From assembly GCA_965153455.1 (NCBI GenBank), contig OZ234498.1, positions 18,352,001-18,416,000 of the forward strand: a stretch of DNA of 64,000 bases, in the 5' to 3' direction. Shown piece after piece: positions 1 to 13,678 of this stretch (position 1 is its first letter; the number at the start of each line of letters is the position of its first letter). Below the pieces are notes generated by a model. It searched no databases. It had not been told where the DNA came from and saw only the letters and a list, made by a program, of their open reading frames with translations. This DNA comes from Sphagnum compactum (lineage: Eukaryota; Bryophyta; Sphagnopsida; Sphagnales). A program made the translations under genes and the position numbers.

Positions 1-236
1 AAGAGAGACAAGAACGAGTACAGAGAAGAGGAGGCATGAAGCCACTCCATGACTTGGAAACCAATGTGGGACAATTCATGCATCTGAAGAGATAATCAAG
101 CTGCTCAACCTCTCTACAAACATAAAGGCAAAAACCATGCATTCTGCCCAGAATGTTAGATCATGTGAATTGGCAATAGTCTGCCCTACCACCCTTCCCT
201 AAAACTCCATCTGACTGACAGAAAGTGCATTCTCAC

Positions 237-997
237 TTGTGATCTTTCAGAGGTACTTGCTGCTGTGGCTTTTGAGAACTATTTGCATTGGAGAGAGCCT
301 CGAAACTATTCCTCCCCCTCTCACCAAAGCCTCCCTGTAGAACAAGTAACTTGGTCAAAGCCTGTTTTTTTGTGCTTCTTTAGAACATTATATTCTAAGG
401 GAGAACTATATACCAGAAATGCCAGCATATAGAAGACTCATAAGCAAAACCCTAAACCCTAAACCCTAGACCCACATTGTGGCAGATCGATTCCCCCTCC
501 AGAGAGACATGGGAGAAGATGAATACGAGAGTGATTGATACTCCAAACTTGCAATTGGGAGACATCATGGAAACAACACACGTTCAAGTCAGATCAACCA
601 CATGCATATGCTGACAGTGAGAACCAAGCAGTTTGAAGGAGAGAATGGAGAGAGCATCCAAACCTGCTGCTGCGGCGAATGCCTACGCCCAGAGTCGAAG
701 GCATTGGACTGCGGCTGCTGATTTTGAGGCAGCTGGTGTGAGAACTTGCACCGTGTGCCGAACCTGCAGCTGCACACAACGAACCCCGCCCACACAAAAA
801 CTTCAAACCGTCTACACGATTGCCCGCAAGAAACAAAGAGTTGATTGTAAAAGCGTAAAATGCAGGCACTTCTTGAACTATAGTGTTAACGGTTGTGCCT
901 TCTATCAGACAGCGAAGTTCAGGAGGAATTCTTCGCAGGAGGTTTGAACATACTTGCCCCGCTGAAAGTCCCGACACACTTCCTGCCTGCGACTCAT
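237..997 (-). CDS. CCCH zinc-finger protein, CG1/NUP42-like (5' part; continues beyond left edge)
   Basis: I assembled three coding exons on the minus strand: 997-954, 769-664 and 334-237. All introns are GT..AG and the phases agree. The 82 visible residues begin with ATG at 997. Cys8, Cys16, Cys22 and His26 form one N-terminal C-x7-C-x5-C-x3-H zinc finger (CRDFQRGNCRFGTRCKFSH), whose second cysteine follows the first splice junction. A Gln/Asn/Ser-rich stretch follows, ending in PLKDH at a split Lys codon; the next exon is outside the window. A single CCCH finger with CR(N/D)FQRG at the extreme N terminus is typical of plant CG1 proteins (Arabidopsis CCCH protein 16 type, related to yeast and human NUP42), which sit at the nuclear pore and are linked to mRNA export. 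The family assignment is inference from the finger and the DHK block. Unspliced frames here lack an ATG, which is why the gene is easily missed. Confidence 0.75.
447..467 (+). repeat. Interstitial telomere-like repeat (AAACCCT)x3
   Basis: Three exact AAACCCT heptamers lie inside the second intron of the CCCH gene. This is the Arabidopsis-type plant telomere unit. At this length it is probably a telo-box cluster or a chance/repair-derived microsatellite, not a chromosome end. Confidence 0.8.
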
Positions 998-1562
998 GGA
1001 GCTCCGAGTTCAAACCGAACTCTCAACAATCCAACAAACTGTACCATAAAGCCTGAGACGAAGACAAGACCGTAAGATAGCAAGAAAGACTGAAAAAAAA
1101 AAAGCTTCACGAGCCTCGCGGAAAAGATCGAATCACACACAGAGCACGAGAAACTGTAAATGTTCACAACTTCCGTGGCTAAAAAGGAGAAACAACAAAT
1201 GGACGAGATCTACTCCCGAGGACCATATCTCGTCGACCTACTTGCTGCTGCTGTCTTTCAATCTGTCTCCTGTCTCTCTGTATCTTTATACAAGTGTTAC
1301 GCGAGCAATTTGCAGAACAATTCGCTTCTACAGGAAATAAGGAAGCCAGCAGCAGCAGCAGCAGCAGTAAGGAGAGAAAACAAACCCGCACAGCAAAACC
1401 CTTCGCTGTTTACGTGAAGCTCACGAAACCCTAACTTGAACTCCAAATGGGTAAAAATAAGGTTTTGATGCCTTGTTTTGTTGGCTGCCCAGATTTCGTT
1501 TTCTTCCTGCCCAATTTTCTCCTGCACTAATAGCCCACTCCTTGGGAGTATGAGTATATATT
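998..1562 (-). promoter_or_regulatory. Promoter and 5' leader of the CCCH zinc-finger gene
   Basis: Read on the minus strand, AATATATAC at about 1562-1554 is a good TATA box. A telo-box (TTAGGGTTT, 1434-1426) lies about 120 bp downstream, where it occurs in many plant housekeeping promoters. A (CTG)n run (1347-1367) and GC-rich sequence lead to the ATG at 997. The implied leader is about 500 nt and may contain an intron. The start site was not determined. Confidence 0.5.
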
Positions 1563-2129
1563 GGCCTTCCCTTTTTGTCTCCCATGTGATGGTTCCAATG
1601 TGGACTCTATTATTGAACACACCAAGCTTGATTTGTGAACATTATTTTTTTTTTATCATCAAACAAAATTAAATTTTATTCCATTCAAGTTATTTTACAC
1701 TGATGACAACATATGTACAAAACTATAAACTAAAAAAAAAATCCTTAAACATGTGATGTTTGCCCATAGAAACTTTTTTGTTCAACATTAAGATTTGTAT
1801 GAATTAACAGGTATAATTAATATGATTTGTACCTTGCATCTAATGATTTTAAATGTGCCACAATAGGGGAGCGTGGTGATTCTAATCACATGTGTCACAC
1901 TTTTATTTACAACAATTTCGATGGCTCAAACACCATCACCATGGTAATTGAGTTCTTCATGCTCAACTTTTCACATTCCTTGTCATGTTCAAGCATTGGA
2001 AAGCTCTGGAAATCTTGTTCATTTTCTTGAACCAACTCTTCTTCTCATGCAACTTGCTACCAACAACTAGAACTTTTACTCATCTTTTTAATGGTTTTCT
2101 TCACAAGCAAGCTAATAAATCCCAATGGG

Positions 2130-3330
2130 GAGCTTGGTGACAACTTTTGATGTTCTTTTGGTCTAGCTAGTGCCAAAGCTTTTGACAATTTTATCATGTT
2201 CGACCTAGACCTCTTCATCATCTCCTAGTCATCTAGCTAAACCTCCTCTCATTATTCTTGGCCTAGCATTTTCCCATCTTTGAATTTTGTTGTTGTCATG
2301 TTCATCTTTTTGTTTTGTTACCAGAGCTCATTGACTATTCCTAGAGCTTTTGATGGGCTTATGGTGTTTGATGTAGACCTTGTCCTCGTCTCCTAATACT
2401 CTAACTAGACTATTCGTGGCTCTGCACATCCTCCCAAGTTTGAACTTTGTTGTTACCATGCTCACTTTCTAATCTTGCTACTAGAGGTCTCTAACTATTT
2501 CAAGAACTTTTGATGGTCTTATGGTGTTCGACCTAGGCCTCTTCCTCATGGTATTTTAGTTAAACCTCTTACTCATTTTTATTGTCCTTCCCAAGTTTGA
2601 ACTTTGATCTTGTCATGTTCATTTTCTAATCTTGTTGGAACTCTCTAACTATTGTTGGAACTTTTGATGTTCTTATGGAATTCGACGTAAACATTTTCTT
2701 CATCTCATGGTACACTTTAATTAAACCTCTTTATTCTCTATTTTTGGCCATGCATTTTCCCATGTTTGAACTTTATTGTTGCCATGTTCATCTTCTGGTC
2801 TTGATTTGGAAACTCTTGTTCATGTTTAGATTGGTCTAACTACTGGAGCTTTGGATGGTGGTATGGTGTTTGACTTGGACCACTTACTCATCATGATAGG
2901 GCCCATGTGCTCTTGTTTATTCAAATTTTATTTTTGCCATGTTCATTGTTTGGTCCCCTAGCTATTAAAGATCTTGTTCATCTTTCAATCTAACTATTAC
3001 TAAATCTTTTGATGTTTTGATGGTGTTCAACCTAAACCTTTTTTTTTTCATTTCCCTAATCTTCTTATTAAACTTTTGTTCATCTCCTAGTCTTCAAGTT
3101 AGAGTTCTTGTTCATGGTGTTAATATTTTCATTAAACTTTTTGTTCATCTCCAAGTCTTCAAGTTGGACCTCAAGTGTTCATGTTATAATCTAAATTGTT
3201 TGGCCATTGTAGACCTCTTCATGTTCATCTTTTGATCTTCACAAAGTTAAAGCTTTTGTTCACCTTATGATCTAATTGTTCTAACCATTCCAAGCCTCTT
3301 GTTCACCTTTCGATCTTCAAGTTATCTAAT
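2130..3330. repeat. Decayed tandem array, period about 160 bp
   Basis: A phrase like CTTTTGATGGTCTTATGG followed by TGTTCGACCTAGACC recurs with starts near 2179, 2344, 2505, 2659, 2845 and 3005 (intervals 165, 161, 154, 186, 160). Between copies, a TTTGAACTTTGTTGTTGCC..GTTCATCTTC block also recurs. The units are diverged and no coding potential is visible. The flanks 1600-2130 and 3330-3870 show only AT-rich DNA. Confidence 0.65.
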
Positions 3331-3878
3331 TCTTATTCATTTTTTGTTCAGGTTCAACTGCATTATAAGGAGTCACACCTGCCCCCTTTGTCCACTACTT
3401 TTTCGTTACTTTTCAAATGAAAAATATTCTTAGATTTTTTTTTAACGTCTTTCAAAAAAACATTAAAAATCTTTAAATTTTTCTTGATACTATTATGTTC
3501 AGGTGTATATTATAAAATATCCCAAAACAAGTCATAAAAAAATATTTTCAAATTGTGCTTTTAGTGTCAAAACTATTTTTAAGTAGTGGTTACAAGTCTT
3601 TCAAAGTGTAAATTATGTAATTTTTTATTCATTAGATTGACTCCAAATTTTTATGATATATATACATAATTTATTCACAATAACATTTTATTATATATTT
3701 ATATTTATTTATTTATTTATTTACAATCCAAAATTCAAAAAATTAAGTTGTGGTTACGACTGTTAATGGTACATGTTAGTATGACTACACTCGTTATTGG
3801 AACTTTTATAATCTTCATGATTAAATTGCAGATTCTACAAATATCTACATACATTTTGATCCTTGAAGCTTGAGCTAT

Positions 3879-4488
3879 GGGTGAAAGCACACTAAGGTGG
3901 AGTATTTTCCAACATATGTGGAATCCATATTAATGTTAAAATAAATGTCCATTTTACATTGTAATAAAATAAATTAGCCATGCCAAAATATATTATCTTG
4001 CACAAGTCATATGGCAAGGCTAATTTATTTTGTTTTTACTTATAGACTTTATCAATTATAGATATTTTTATCAAGAATTTACATCTTAAAAATGAGAAGT
4101 TGAATTATTAATTCAAATGAATAAAAACATTTATGAAAAAAATCCATACTTCATTGTATATCTCAATTTATGGTTTTCAAAATCTTTCAAAATTGTTTTC
4201 CTTTATATCAATGGCATCACACTACTTTTTATGTAATAAATATAATGAGTCCATAATCATATGATATGGATTGTGATGCAAGGTTTTTGGCATTTCAAAA
4301 TTTCAATATATTATGGTAATTCAAAATTTATTCATGAAATTCATACATTGTGATCATATCACATGTAATATTATTTTTTTGAGTCTTTTTCACATATTAT
4401 TCATTTATGTTTTGTTCCATGGCCCATGATTGATAATCTAGCAAGCTACGATAGGATTATGTATTCCACCTTAGTGTGTTTTCAGCCC
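3879..4488. mobile_element. ~610-bp MITE-like element with ~30-bp terminal inverted repeats
   Basis: The left end reads GGGTGAAAGCACACTAAGG and the right end, on the opposite strand, reads GGGCTGAAAACACACTAAGG. Similarity continues through GGTGGA for about 30 bp. TAT flanks both sides (3876-3878 and 4489-4491). An internal inverted pair (AAATTAGCCATGCC near 3970 and GGCAAGGCTAATTT near 4015) adds secondary structure. No protein is encoded. The superfamily is not clear from the 3-bp flank. Confidence 0.65.
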
Positions 4489-5442
4489 TATAATTTTTTA
4501 TGTTATGTTATGAACTTTAAATTGGCACTCAAGCAAGTTTCCATGTTACTGATCTTGATATTCCTTTGATCTACCATTGATGTTTTTACATTATTGTTTT
4601 AATATCCACATTAATGTTCTTCATGTTTCGATAAATCTTCATGTCAATGCTCTTCATTTAAGTTTGATATTCACATTGGTGTTGTTGATGTTTGTCTGAT
4701 CTTCACATTGTGTTCATTTGGTATTTGTTCTTATATTCCTCTTATCTCCACATTATTTCACACCCCCCACCCCCTCCTATGTTTGGAAATTCTTAATTTG
4801 AACTTTGTAAGTGTGTTAGAACATGTCCTACAGCTTGCATTTTCATTTTTGTTTTTTGTTGTGCAATCGTGCCATTCTTTACTTTATAACCTCTTATCAT
4901 GCATCAAACATGTCAATTAAAGGTTTCATCCTATAAACCTTGCGCATTAGTTCGAATGTTTGCTTGGACAATCATATGAAACCTTTCACCATAATCTCTC
5001 ATTATAAAAGGTGACCATGATGCCAAGAATTCAATTTTTTGCTAGTTGTTCACATGGCATTGAATTGTTTGTTCAATTGTAATTAAGCTTTCTTGCACCC
5101 ACCTACACTGCCTCTCCTCCTTTTCCTTTCTCCGTTGTTTCCTAATTTTATTTGTGGCCTCCTTCTCTAATGCCTTTGTTGCATGATATTTAAGTATTCA
5201 ATTGAGGTAACCACATGTAATTGGTTGTAATCAACTACAAGCTCTCTACCCTTGGTCCTATTTACTAACAATTACAACAAACATAATAGGTTTCCAAATG
5301 CTAATGCCTCTTCTTTCAAACATACTTATAGTTAAATGTTTATATGAGAATTTAAGGAGTTCAAATTCACCATTAAAGGGTTGTCCAGTGTGCCAATGTT
5401 TACAACAATGAAGTTCAATGGCATTTCCACATAGTACTGCTA

Positions 5443-6055
5443 CTATGGTGGTGGAGGTGGATCTTCACCCTTGTTCTTTTCATTATCAATTAATATTATA
5501 TCACCCAACAGCCCATTGCAATTCATGATCTCATCCTTTTTTTCTTCATGAATGTGTTCATCATCTTCCTTAGAAACATCTTCATCCCCTATTGTCCTAG
5601 CATCTATGAAAACTTCGTTTAGGCATGTTTTGTCATCCATGACCTTGTTGTTTAATGGTTATATCCATGTGACCTTGAACCTTGCCACAATGGTTGTCTT
5701 TGACAAAGTTTATTGCAATGCATTGTCCACCCAACTAACCACATCGTTTCCTCATGTTCAAGGTAATTATTTCTAACCATGGCCTCATTATTTTTTTCTT
5801 AAATGTAGTCTTGAATGGTTTGAAACAAGAGACATCTAAAGGTTTAAAGAATAGGCAAGGTGTGAGAAGGGAAAATCACCATGTTTAATCCAAACTCTTG
5901 TGCTTGTTGTGTTGCCTTTAATGTCACATGGGAACCATGCCCATCTAGAATCAACAAGGGACAATTGATTTGGGAGATACCACATAGAACAATTTCTTTA
6001 AAAAAACCTAAATTTTAGAAAAGAAGTAAGACATCATCCACGCCTTCTTTTGCAT
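5443..6055 (-). pseudogene. pogo-like (DDE_1) transposase fragment
   Basis: Translating the minus strand from about 6000 gives LLILDGHGSHVTLKATQQAQ and then a Gly-Leu-Asn-Met-Val..Pro-Ser-His-Thr block. After a frame change it reads LDVSCFKPFKTTFKKK. These are the hallmark LDGHxSH and QPLDxxxFKPFKxxF blocks of pogo/Tigger-type DDE transposases. The piece between them contains a stop or frameshift, and the region upstream that would hold the first catalytic Asp is not recognisable. Further down, EAMVRNNYL and an acidic tail ending near 5443 complete the C-terminal part. It is a dead fragment related to the copy at 23.0-24.6 kb but in opposite orientation. Confidence 0.75.
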
Positions 6056-9000
6056 TGCCATGCAAGTACTTAATTGTTTTATGTTAGTCATTATTGAATT
6101 AATTATATGAATTTTTCCAATGTGTGTAATTTTTATCAATTTTTTTGGTTTGACTTACAAATTTATTATAATTTCAAATCATACCAAAATATCTTGATTA
6201 CTTTAGGTTTTAATTTCTTGTATCATAAATTACCTTGTTCTATATGTCATGTACACCCCATTTACATGTGGTAAAATATTCTTGAAATTTTAAGATTTTA
6301 AAATGTATTGTGAATTTTGAAAAATTTTAAGTTCCCTAACTTTTAAATTGTGAGTGTTTTTTGAATGTGGGTAGTAGTTTATTATCATTTCAATTCTTTT
6401 ACCATAATTTTTTTAATTTGGAAAGTCTTTTAGCTTAATCCTTTGCAAAATTTATTGTTTTTGACACAATTGTTAATAAGTTCAAAAGTCCCTTTACTAA
6501 AACCAAAACCACAAATTAAATTGAATAAATTATTAATTTGAATTCCTCAACACTCAAATTAGTCATTTAACACAGCTTAAAATGATTACCATAAATTTAA
6601 AATGTCAAAAACAAAAACATATCTACTGTAGTTTGAAATTTTCAAAGACTTTTGACATTTTTTTTGGCTCCTATTAGTCTGTTTTGACTTGATTGCCAAA
6701 CCATCAACACTATATTAATGTAGTTATTTTAAGGTCAACATTGAATGTTGAGGTGGATTATGTATTAAATTGTGTTTATTTGTAAAATTTCAATGATGAC
6801 TATGTAGGGAGACTTATTAGGTTTTATTTAAATTGAAATACCATGAAAATAACACTATTGAAAATCCATGAACAACTATAAGTAGGTTGCTTCAATTTGC
6901 AAAACATGCATGTAAAAATGAAATGTGGTACAACCGCAAAAGCCTTATTCATCAACATTTCATTCAAGATTCAGTCTTCGAAGCATGGATAATAGTTGAT
7001 TCACATAGTTAAAAGGGTATGGAAATAAATTAAAACATGGTCTAATGTTTTTAACTTTACCATGTTAAAAACCAAAGTTCAATGCAAAAGGGGGATGATC
7101 TACATGCAAATGTTATTGTGGAGGATTTTTCAATTGAAAAATCACAAATTAATTCAAGTTAGAAAGGTTCACTAGTTAACCTTCTTTTTAGTCTTTTAGT
7201 TTAAACTTGAAAGTCATTCTAAAAACATTGACACAAATGTACAATGTTTTCGTAGCTGGTTGCTCAGAAACTTTGTCATAAGCATTTTCATCATTGTCCC
7301 ATATATCTTATAATACTGTAAGCGATTAAAATATCCCCATCATTCAATGACTGCATGCATTTCTACATCTATAGTCTTGAAATCTCTTCTTTCTACCATT
7401 GGGAACATATCCAAATCTGGTGTGCTTATGAGTGTTTTTAGTGGCTATTTCTTTACGATGCTTTGTCTCAACATTAATTCATTCAATTTTGTCAATAATC
7501 AATTTCAGTGTTCAACTTCAGCCACTATTCAATTTAACAGTTGTATTGTTCCATAATTTATTACAATCAATGGTATTTTTCTTTCTCCTTTAATTATTGA
7601 TCCGTCGTTTTTTTCAACTATCATACACATTGTGGTTTTGGGGCTAGCCCTATCATCCGACAATTCACAAGTTGTTTAAAAACTTTGTTTTTTAAATCAT
7701 GTGGCAACCAAGTTCACTTGCCTAGAGTTGCATATCTTCGGGGTTTCAAGAATTTTGTTGATAGTAGTTCTCCAAGGGTTACTAATTCCTCTATCGACAA
7801 ATTGTTGAGTAAACTTGTGAAATTTTTTATGGAATCGGCTTTTTCAAAGTTGTGCATTCTTTTTAAAAATCCATGGCATGTGTAAACATTGCCCAGTGGT
7901 AGTTTTCCATATCTTCTTTTGGAATGTTTACAGTTTGTTTTAGTATTGCTAGATTTTATTTGTCTATCTTAGCATTCGCCCATCACCAAGTTGCCCATTC
8001 ATTTGTTTTATCAATTGATCTTTTCCATTTTGTTCCCCATGTTCTAATTTTCAGCAAATGCTAAAAAGGGAATAACCAAGTGTCATCTCTTTGACATTCC
8101 CAAGGTTTTGTTGTCATCTCACATATTCTATCCAGTAGACTTGATATTAATGTATATTCAATCATTGATTCCAACGAATGTAGGTAACCCGTGGCTACGC
8201 CACTCCAGCCACCCCCAAGAAAAGGAGGGAGCACCCAAAAAAAACGAAAAAAAAGAAAAGAAAAAAAAACACCTCCCTTCACTCCCCTGCCCAACAAAGG
8301 CCATGGTTTTGTTACCCAGGGACATGAGACCGTGGCCCGGTCCTTCCCCGCCCGTCCCCCCCCCCCCCGCCGTGCTGACCCCCCCACCCATGCTGGCCCC
8401 CCCCCCCACATGGACCAGTGATTATGATGGGCCAATCAGAAACACTGAGCAGCAGCAGTAGTTGGAGGGTTTGGACGAAAACTACCACCTTCACCACCAT
8501 CATCCAAAAAATTCATTCATCAAAGACAGACAGACGCACAGACACCATGTTTGTAATTATATATAAGATGTGTTTGGTGTGAAAATTGGTGGCAATTTTC
8601 GTCTTGCCATTGTAAAATAGAGGCTTGTTGTATAGATCCGACAAATTAGTAGTATAGGAAAAATGCAATTTGATTATGCCAGTAGCAAGAATGGTGTTAA
8701 ACACAAGAAGTTGAGAGAGTGAATGAAAATAAAAAATAATTTGAACTGGTGTAGGCAATGTTCATGGGCTGTTTCATATTGTCTTTGTTTCTAGTGGGCA
8801 CATGCCTATTGGTGGTGAACAGTTAATGTTCAGATTGGCACATACCTCTTGGTGGGTATATTGGATTTAATTTAACATTCTATATGGTTTAGATGTTGCA
8901 AAGCTTGAATATATTTCATATTAAAGAAATATGAAGTATGGTTTTAAATTGTGGTTTGAACATTTCATTTGTGGACTTGTTTTGAAAGAAACCGACATAA

Positions 9001-9780
9001 ATTGTTTCGACCCTATTCCTTTTGTTCAATTTTTCACAAAATAATATTTGTTGGCAACATTTAAGATAAAGTTCATCCATATTTTCATCCATAAAGATCA
9101 TTCATCCATGGACACGTGCCAAAATATTCTTCCATGCCAACAAAGATTATGTCCTACATGTCCCAGATTACATTGCCTACCTCATATAGTAATTAAAAAT
9201 ATTTTAAAAATATAACATATGTCAACATGATAAAATGTTTATTAATTAACAGACATACATATGACCTACTTGTTATCTACTATCTATTACCTATCCTATT
9301 TATTGCCTATTCAATAGATTAATTATATAGCTTACTTATTAATTCATTACACTTCTTACCTAAACCCTAAAATTCATTTTCTTTCACATTTATATACATG
9401 TGCATTTGCAACTAGGATTTATAGTCACAAATCAAATTGAAAAGATGTCATGTGGTGTCCAATGGCCCTTGAACCACCTTCCAAGTTGCAAAAAAATTAC
9501 ATTTTCATCTATTTTGAAACACCACTAAAAATGGATGATTTAAGTGTATTTTCCATTTTCATCAAAATCAACATTAGTCGCAAATATAAGTTGCATATGC
9601 AATTACAAACCATTTTGTAGTCGTTTTTGCGACTACTAGTTGTTTTACCAAGTGCCACAGAGGATAATCATATGTAAAATCACAAAAATGATTTATTTGA
9701 ACAGAAGTCGCAAATGCATGAATTGGAATGGACAAGATTCCTTGTAGTGCCACTATCTTGCGTTGGGTAGTTGTGGCAGC
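6056..9780. other. Intergenic AT-rich DNA, no gene recognised
   Basis: No splice-compatible coding sequence or recognisable transposon protein was found. The exception to plain AT-rich DNA is a low-complexity patch at about 8205-8430, with an A/G-rich run and then a C-rich run (about C14 near 8357-8370), which produces spurious Pro-rich and Gly-rich frames. Confidence 0.5.
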
Positions 9781-9782
9781 AA

Positions 9783-10135
9783 GAGAGGCCTCTTCTAGGC
9801 TTGGTGTCCTTATAGGTTTTTCCCATCTCCTTGCATGATTTGCTTTGTGCTACTAGTGATGGGTTTAGGTCCTAGGTTTCGTGTTTTCTCCTCATAAGGC
9901 TCCCCATTGTGCATTTTCAAGTGTGCTCTTTTGTTTGAATTTCAATCCTTTCTTTTTTCATTCTCTGGTTCCCTTGCCAGGTGTTTTTCCTTTATTTATT
10001 TATTTGTTTATATGTAAATATCATCTTTCAAAAATCCTCATATAAAAATAGACCTACTACCTAGGGGCCAAAATCCCTTAAGCTACTATACTCTATAATG
10101 AAATCTAAACACAATATCCTTGCCTTAAAAAAAAC
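9783..10135 (+). repeat. Dispersed repeat (copies also near 63.0 kb and 44.4 kb)
   Basis: 9815-9990 shares CATCTCCTTGCA..GATGGGTTTAGGT and GGCTCCCCATTGTGCATTTT with 63028-63200. The adjacent 10030-10135 (CTTTCAAAAATCCTC..CTATAATGAAATCTAAACAC) matches 44385-44500 inside the inner hAT element. The two halves are therefore shared with different loci. A retroposon 3' end is one possibility; the class was not determined. Confidence 0.65.
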
Positions 10136-10300
10136 TGCCAAATGTTAGTGGTGGGTATGGTACACACTCCACACTACTACACACACAACACTGATAGTTA
10201 AGTTTACTATGTAGTGTGTGGTGGAAAGGAGGAGGAGGATATGTTCATCCAATTAGTGGTATGGTTCATCCAATTACAACCCCTTCTCCGTCGGAACTTT

Positions 10301-10816
10301 TTAGGGTTTTGAGCATCGAGAGAAGGACGGCCATGCGTCGTGGTGCTCATCCGTGCGTGCGTCGCACAGAAATGTGTTAGGGAGAGGGAGCGCGCGAGCG
10401 CCGTGACTGCTGCGCCTTTTTTGCTGTGGACCCATCTCACAAAACACAAAATCCGTGATTGGGCTTATCTTCATCTTCTTCGTCGTCGTCCCAATTGGTC
10501 TCGTCATCTCTCCCGAGTCTTGACATCGACAGGTTTGTGAAGAATCTTGTGTTTCTTTGTATCTCTTGGGTGTTTGTGTATTTGCGTGTTTTGGTTTTCG
10601 ATTTTGGTCTGTGTGTTTTGGTTTTTGATTTTGGTCTGTGTGTTTTGGTTTTTGATTTTGGTTTGTGTGTTTTCTAAGTGTTTTTTTACCTTTGCGTATG
10701 AGCATTCTTTGAGTGAATGCAGATTGTTTAACAGTCCTCTGGGAACTGATATTCACTACATTTTCAGGGTTTTGTTTTGTTTTGTTTTGCAGTTTTGCAG
10801 TTTTGGACTGTGAGCG
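10301..10816 (+). promoter_or_regulatory. 5' leader of the DAHP synthase gene, probable 5'-UTR intron
   Basis: A telo-box (TTAGGGTTT, 10301-10309) lies about 500 bp before the ATG. A CAG|GTTTGTG donor at 10532/10533 and a TTTTGCAG acceptor near 10800 suggest an intron in the leader. Inside it are three 27-bp tandem units (10584-10610, 10611-10637, 10638-10664) plus a partial fourth. Because 27 is a multiple of three, they create misleading open frames. Confidence 0.5.
10584..10674 (+). repeat. 27-bp minisatellite, 3.4 copies
   Basis: The unit begins GTGTGTTTTGGTTTTTGATT. Copies two and three differ at one base and the first at about two. It is T/G-rich and sits in the presumed 5'-UTR intron of the DAHP synthase gene. 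Confidence 0.9.
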
Positions 10817-12980
<2,164 letters not shown>

Positions 12981-13514
12981 GTTCTTGGCAGCATGTCTTG
13001 TCAAATTTCCTATTGACATCTCAGCTTAAAAGTTTTTTTGATAGAAATTGGAGGTTTTGTCCTTTGAAAGTGGTGGAAGCTTAATAATATTGATCTTGAA
13101 ACCATTGGCAAGTGCTACTCAGATTTAATGTAGTGATTGGAGTCAATGAACAATCCCTTGATTGTTTTTGGAAAGTTGTAATCTATGTAGCCAGGAGGCA
13201 TCAATGATAACTATAAAAGTAAGATGAAGTCATGGTTGCAGTGATGTGGGCTCTCTGAAGCCTGTAGAGTCCCTCGGATTAGCAATCAGGATATTGTGAT
13301 CAGATCCTATTACCTTGACTCCTCAAATGATAATACATACCTGCTGCAAGTTTTTGTTGCTGAAGTTCTGATTTGTCACAGGGGTCCAATTTGTGTTCCT
13401 CTTGCTGTTCAAACCTTGACCGGATGAGAGCAGTTGTTTCTTAGGCAGATATGTCTGTGTTCCTAGGGGGTGTGGTTTTACCTGGTCTAAGTAAAAACAG
13501 CGGTGTCAATTTGC
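12981..13514 (+). other. 3' UTR and downstream region of the DAHP synthase gene
   Basis: The sequence after the TAA at 12978-12980 is moderately GC-rich, with no competing gene. The poly(A) site could not be placed with confidence. Confidence 0.4.
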
Positions 13515-13678
13515 CCTGGTTGAGTGGATTGGCATTTGGTGCTTATCTCTGGGCTATGAGAAAATGTGTTGGAATTCATTTGCCTGAGAGATTGCACCTG
13601 GTTGAGTGGATTGGCATTTGGTGCTTGTCTCTGGACTGTGAGAAAAAGTATTGGAATTCATTTGCCTTCGAGATTGCA
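13515..13678 (+). repeat. 82-bp tandem duplication
   Basis: Two units, 13515-13596 and 13597-13678, both start CCTGGTTGAGTGGATTGGCA and end near GAGATTGCA. They differ at a handful of positions. The array lies about 540 bp downstream of the DAHP synthase stop. Confidence 0.85.

Noticed and set aside
594-1013. 139-codon minus-strand frame overlapping the CCCH gene
   Set aside because: It has no ATG at its start and is in a different frame from the zinc finger. The spliced model explains the region better.
1179-1391. Minus-strand frame with a signal-peptide-like Leu run
   Set aside because: It begins at GTG and the Leu run is simply the (CTG)n repeat in the 5' leader.
8061-8503. Pro-rich and Gly-rich frames on both strands
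   Set aside because: They are products of C-rich and A/G-rich low-complexity sequence, with no conserved domain or splice context.
10459-10813. Frames with repeating V-F-W-F-L-I-L-V-C units
   Set aside because: They are created by the 27-bp tandem repeat in the leader intron.
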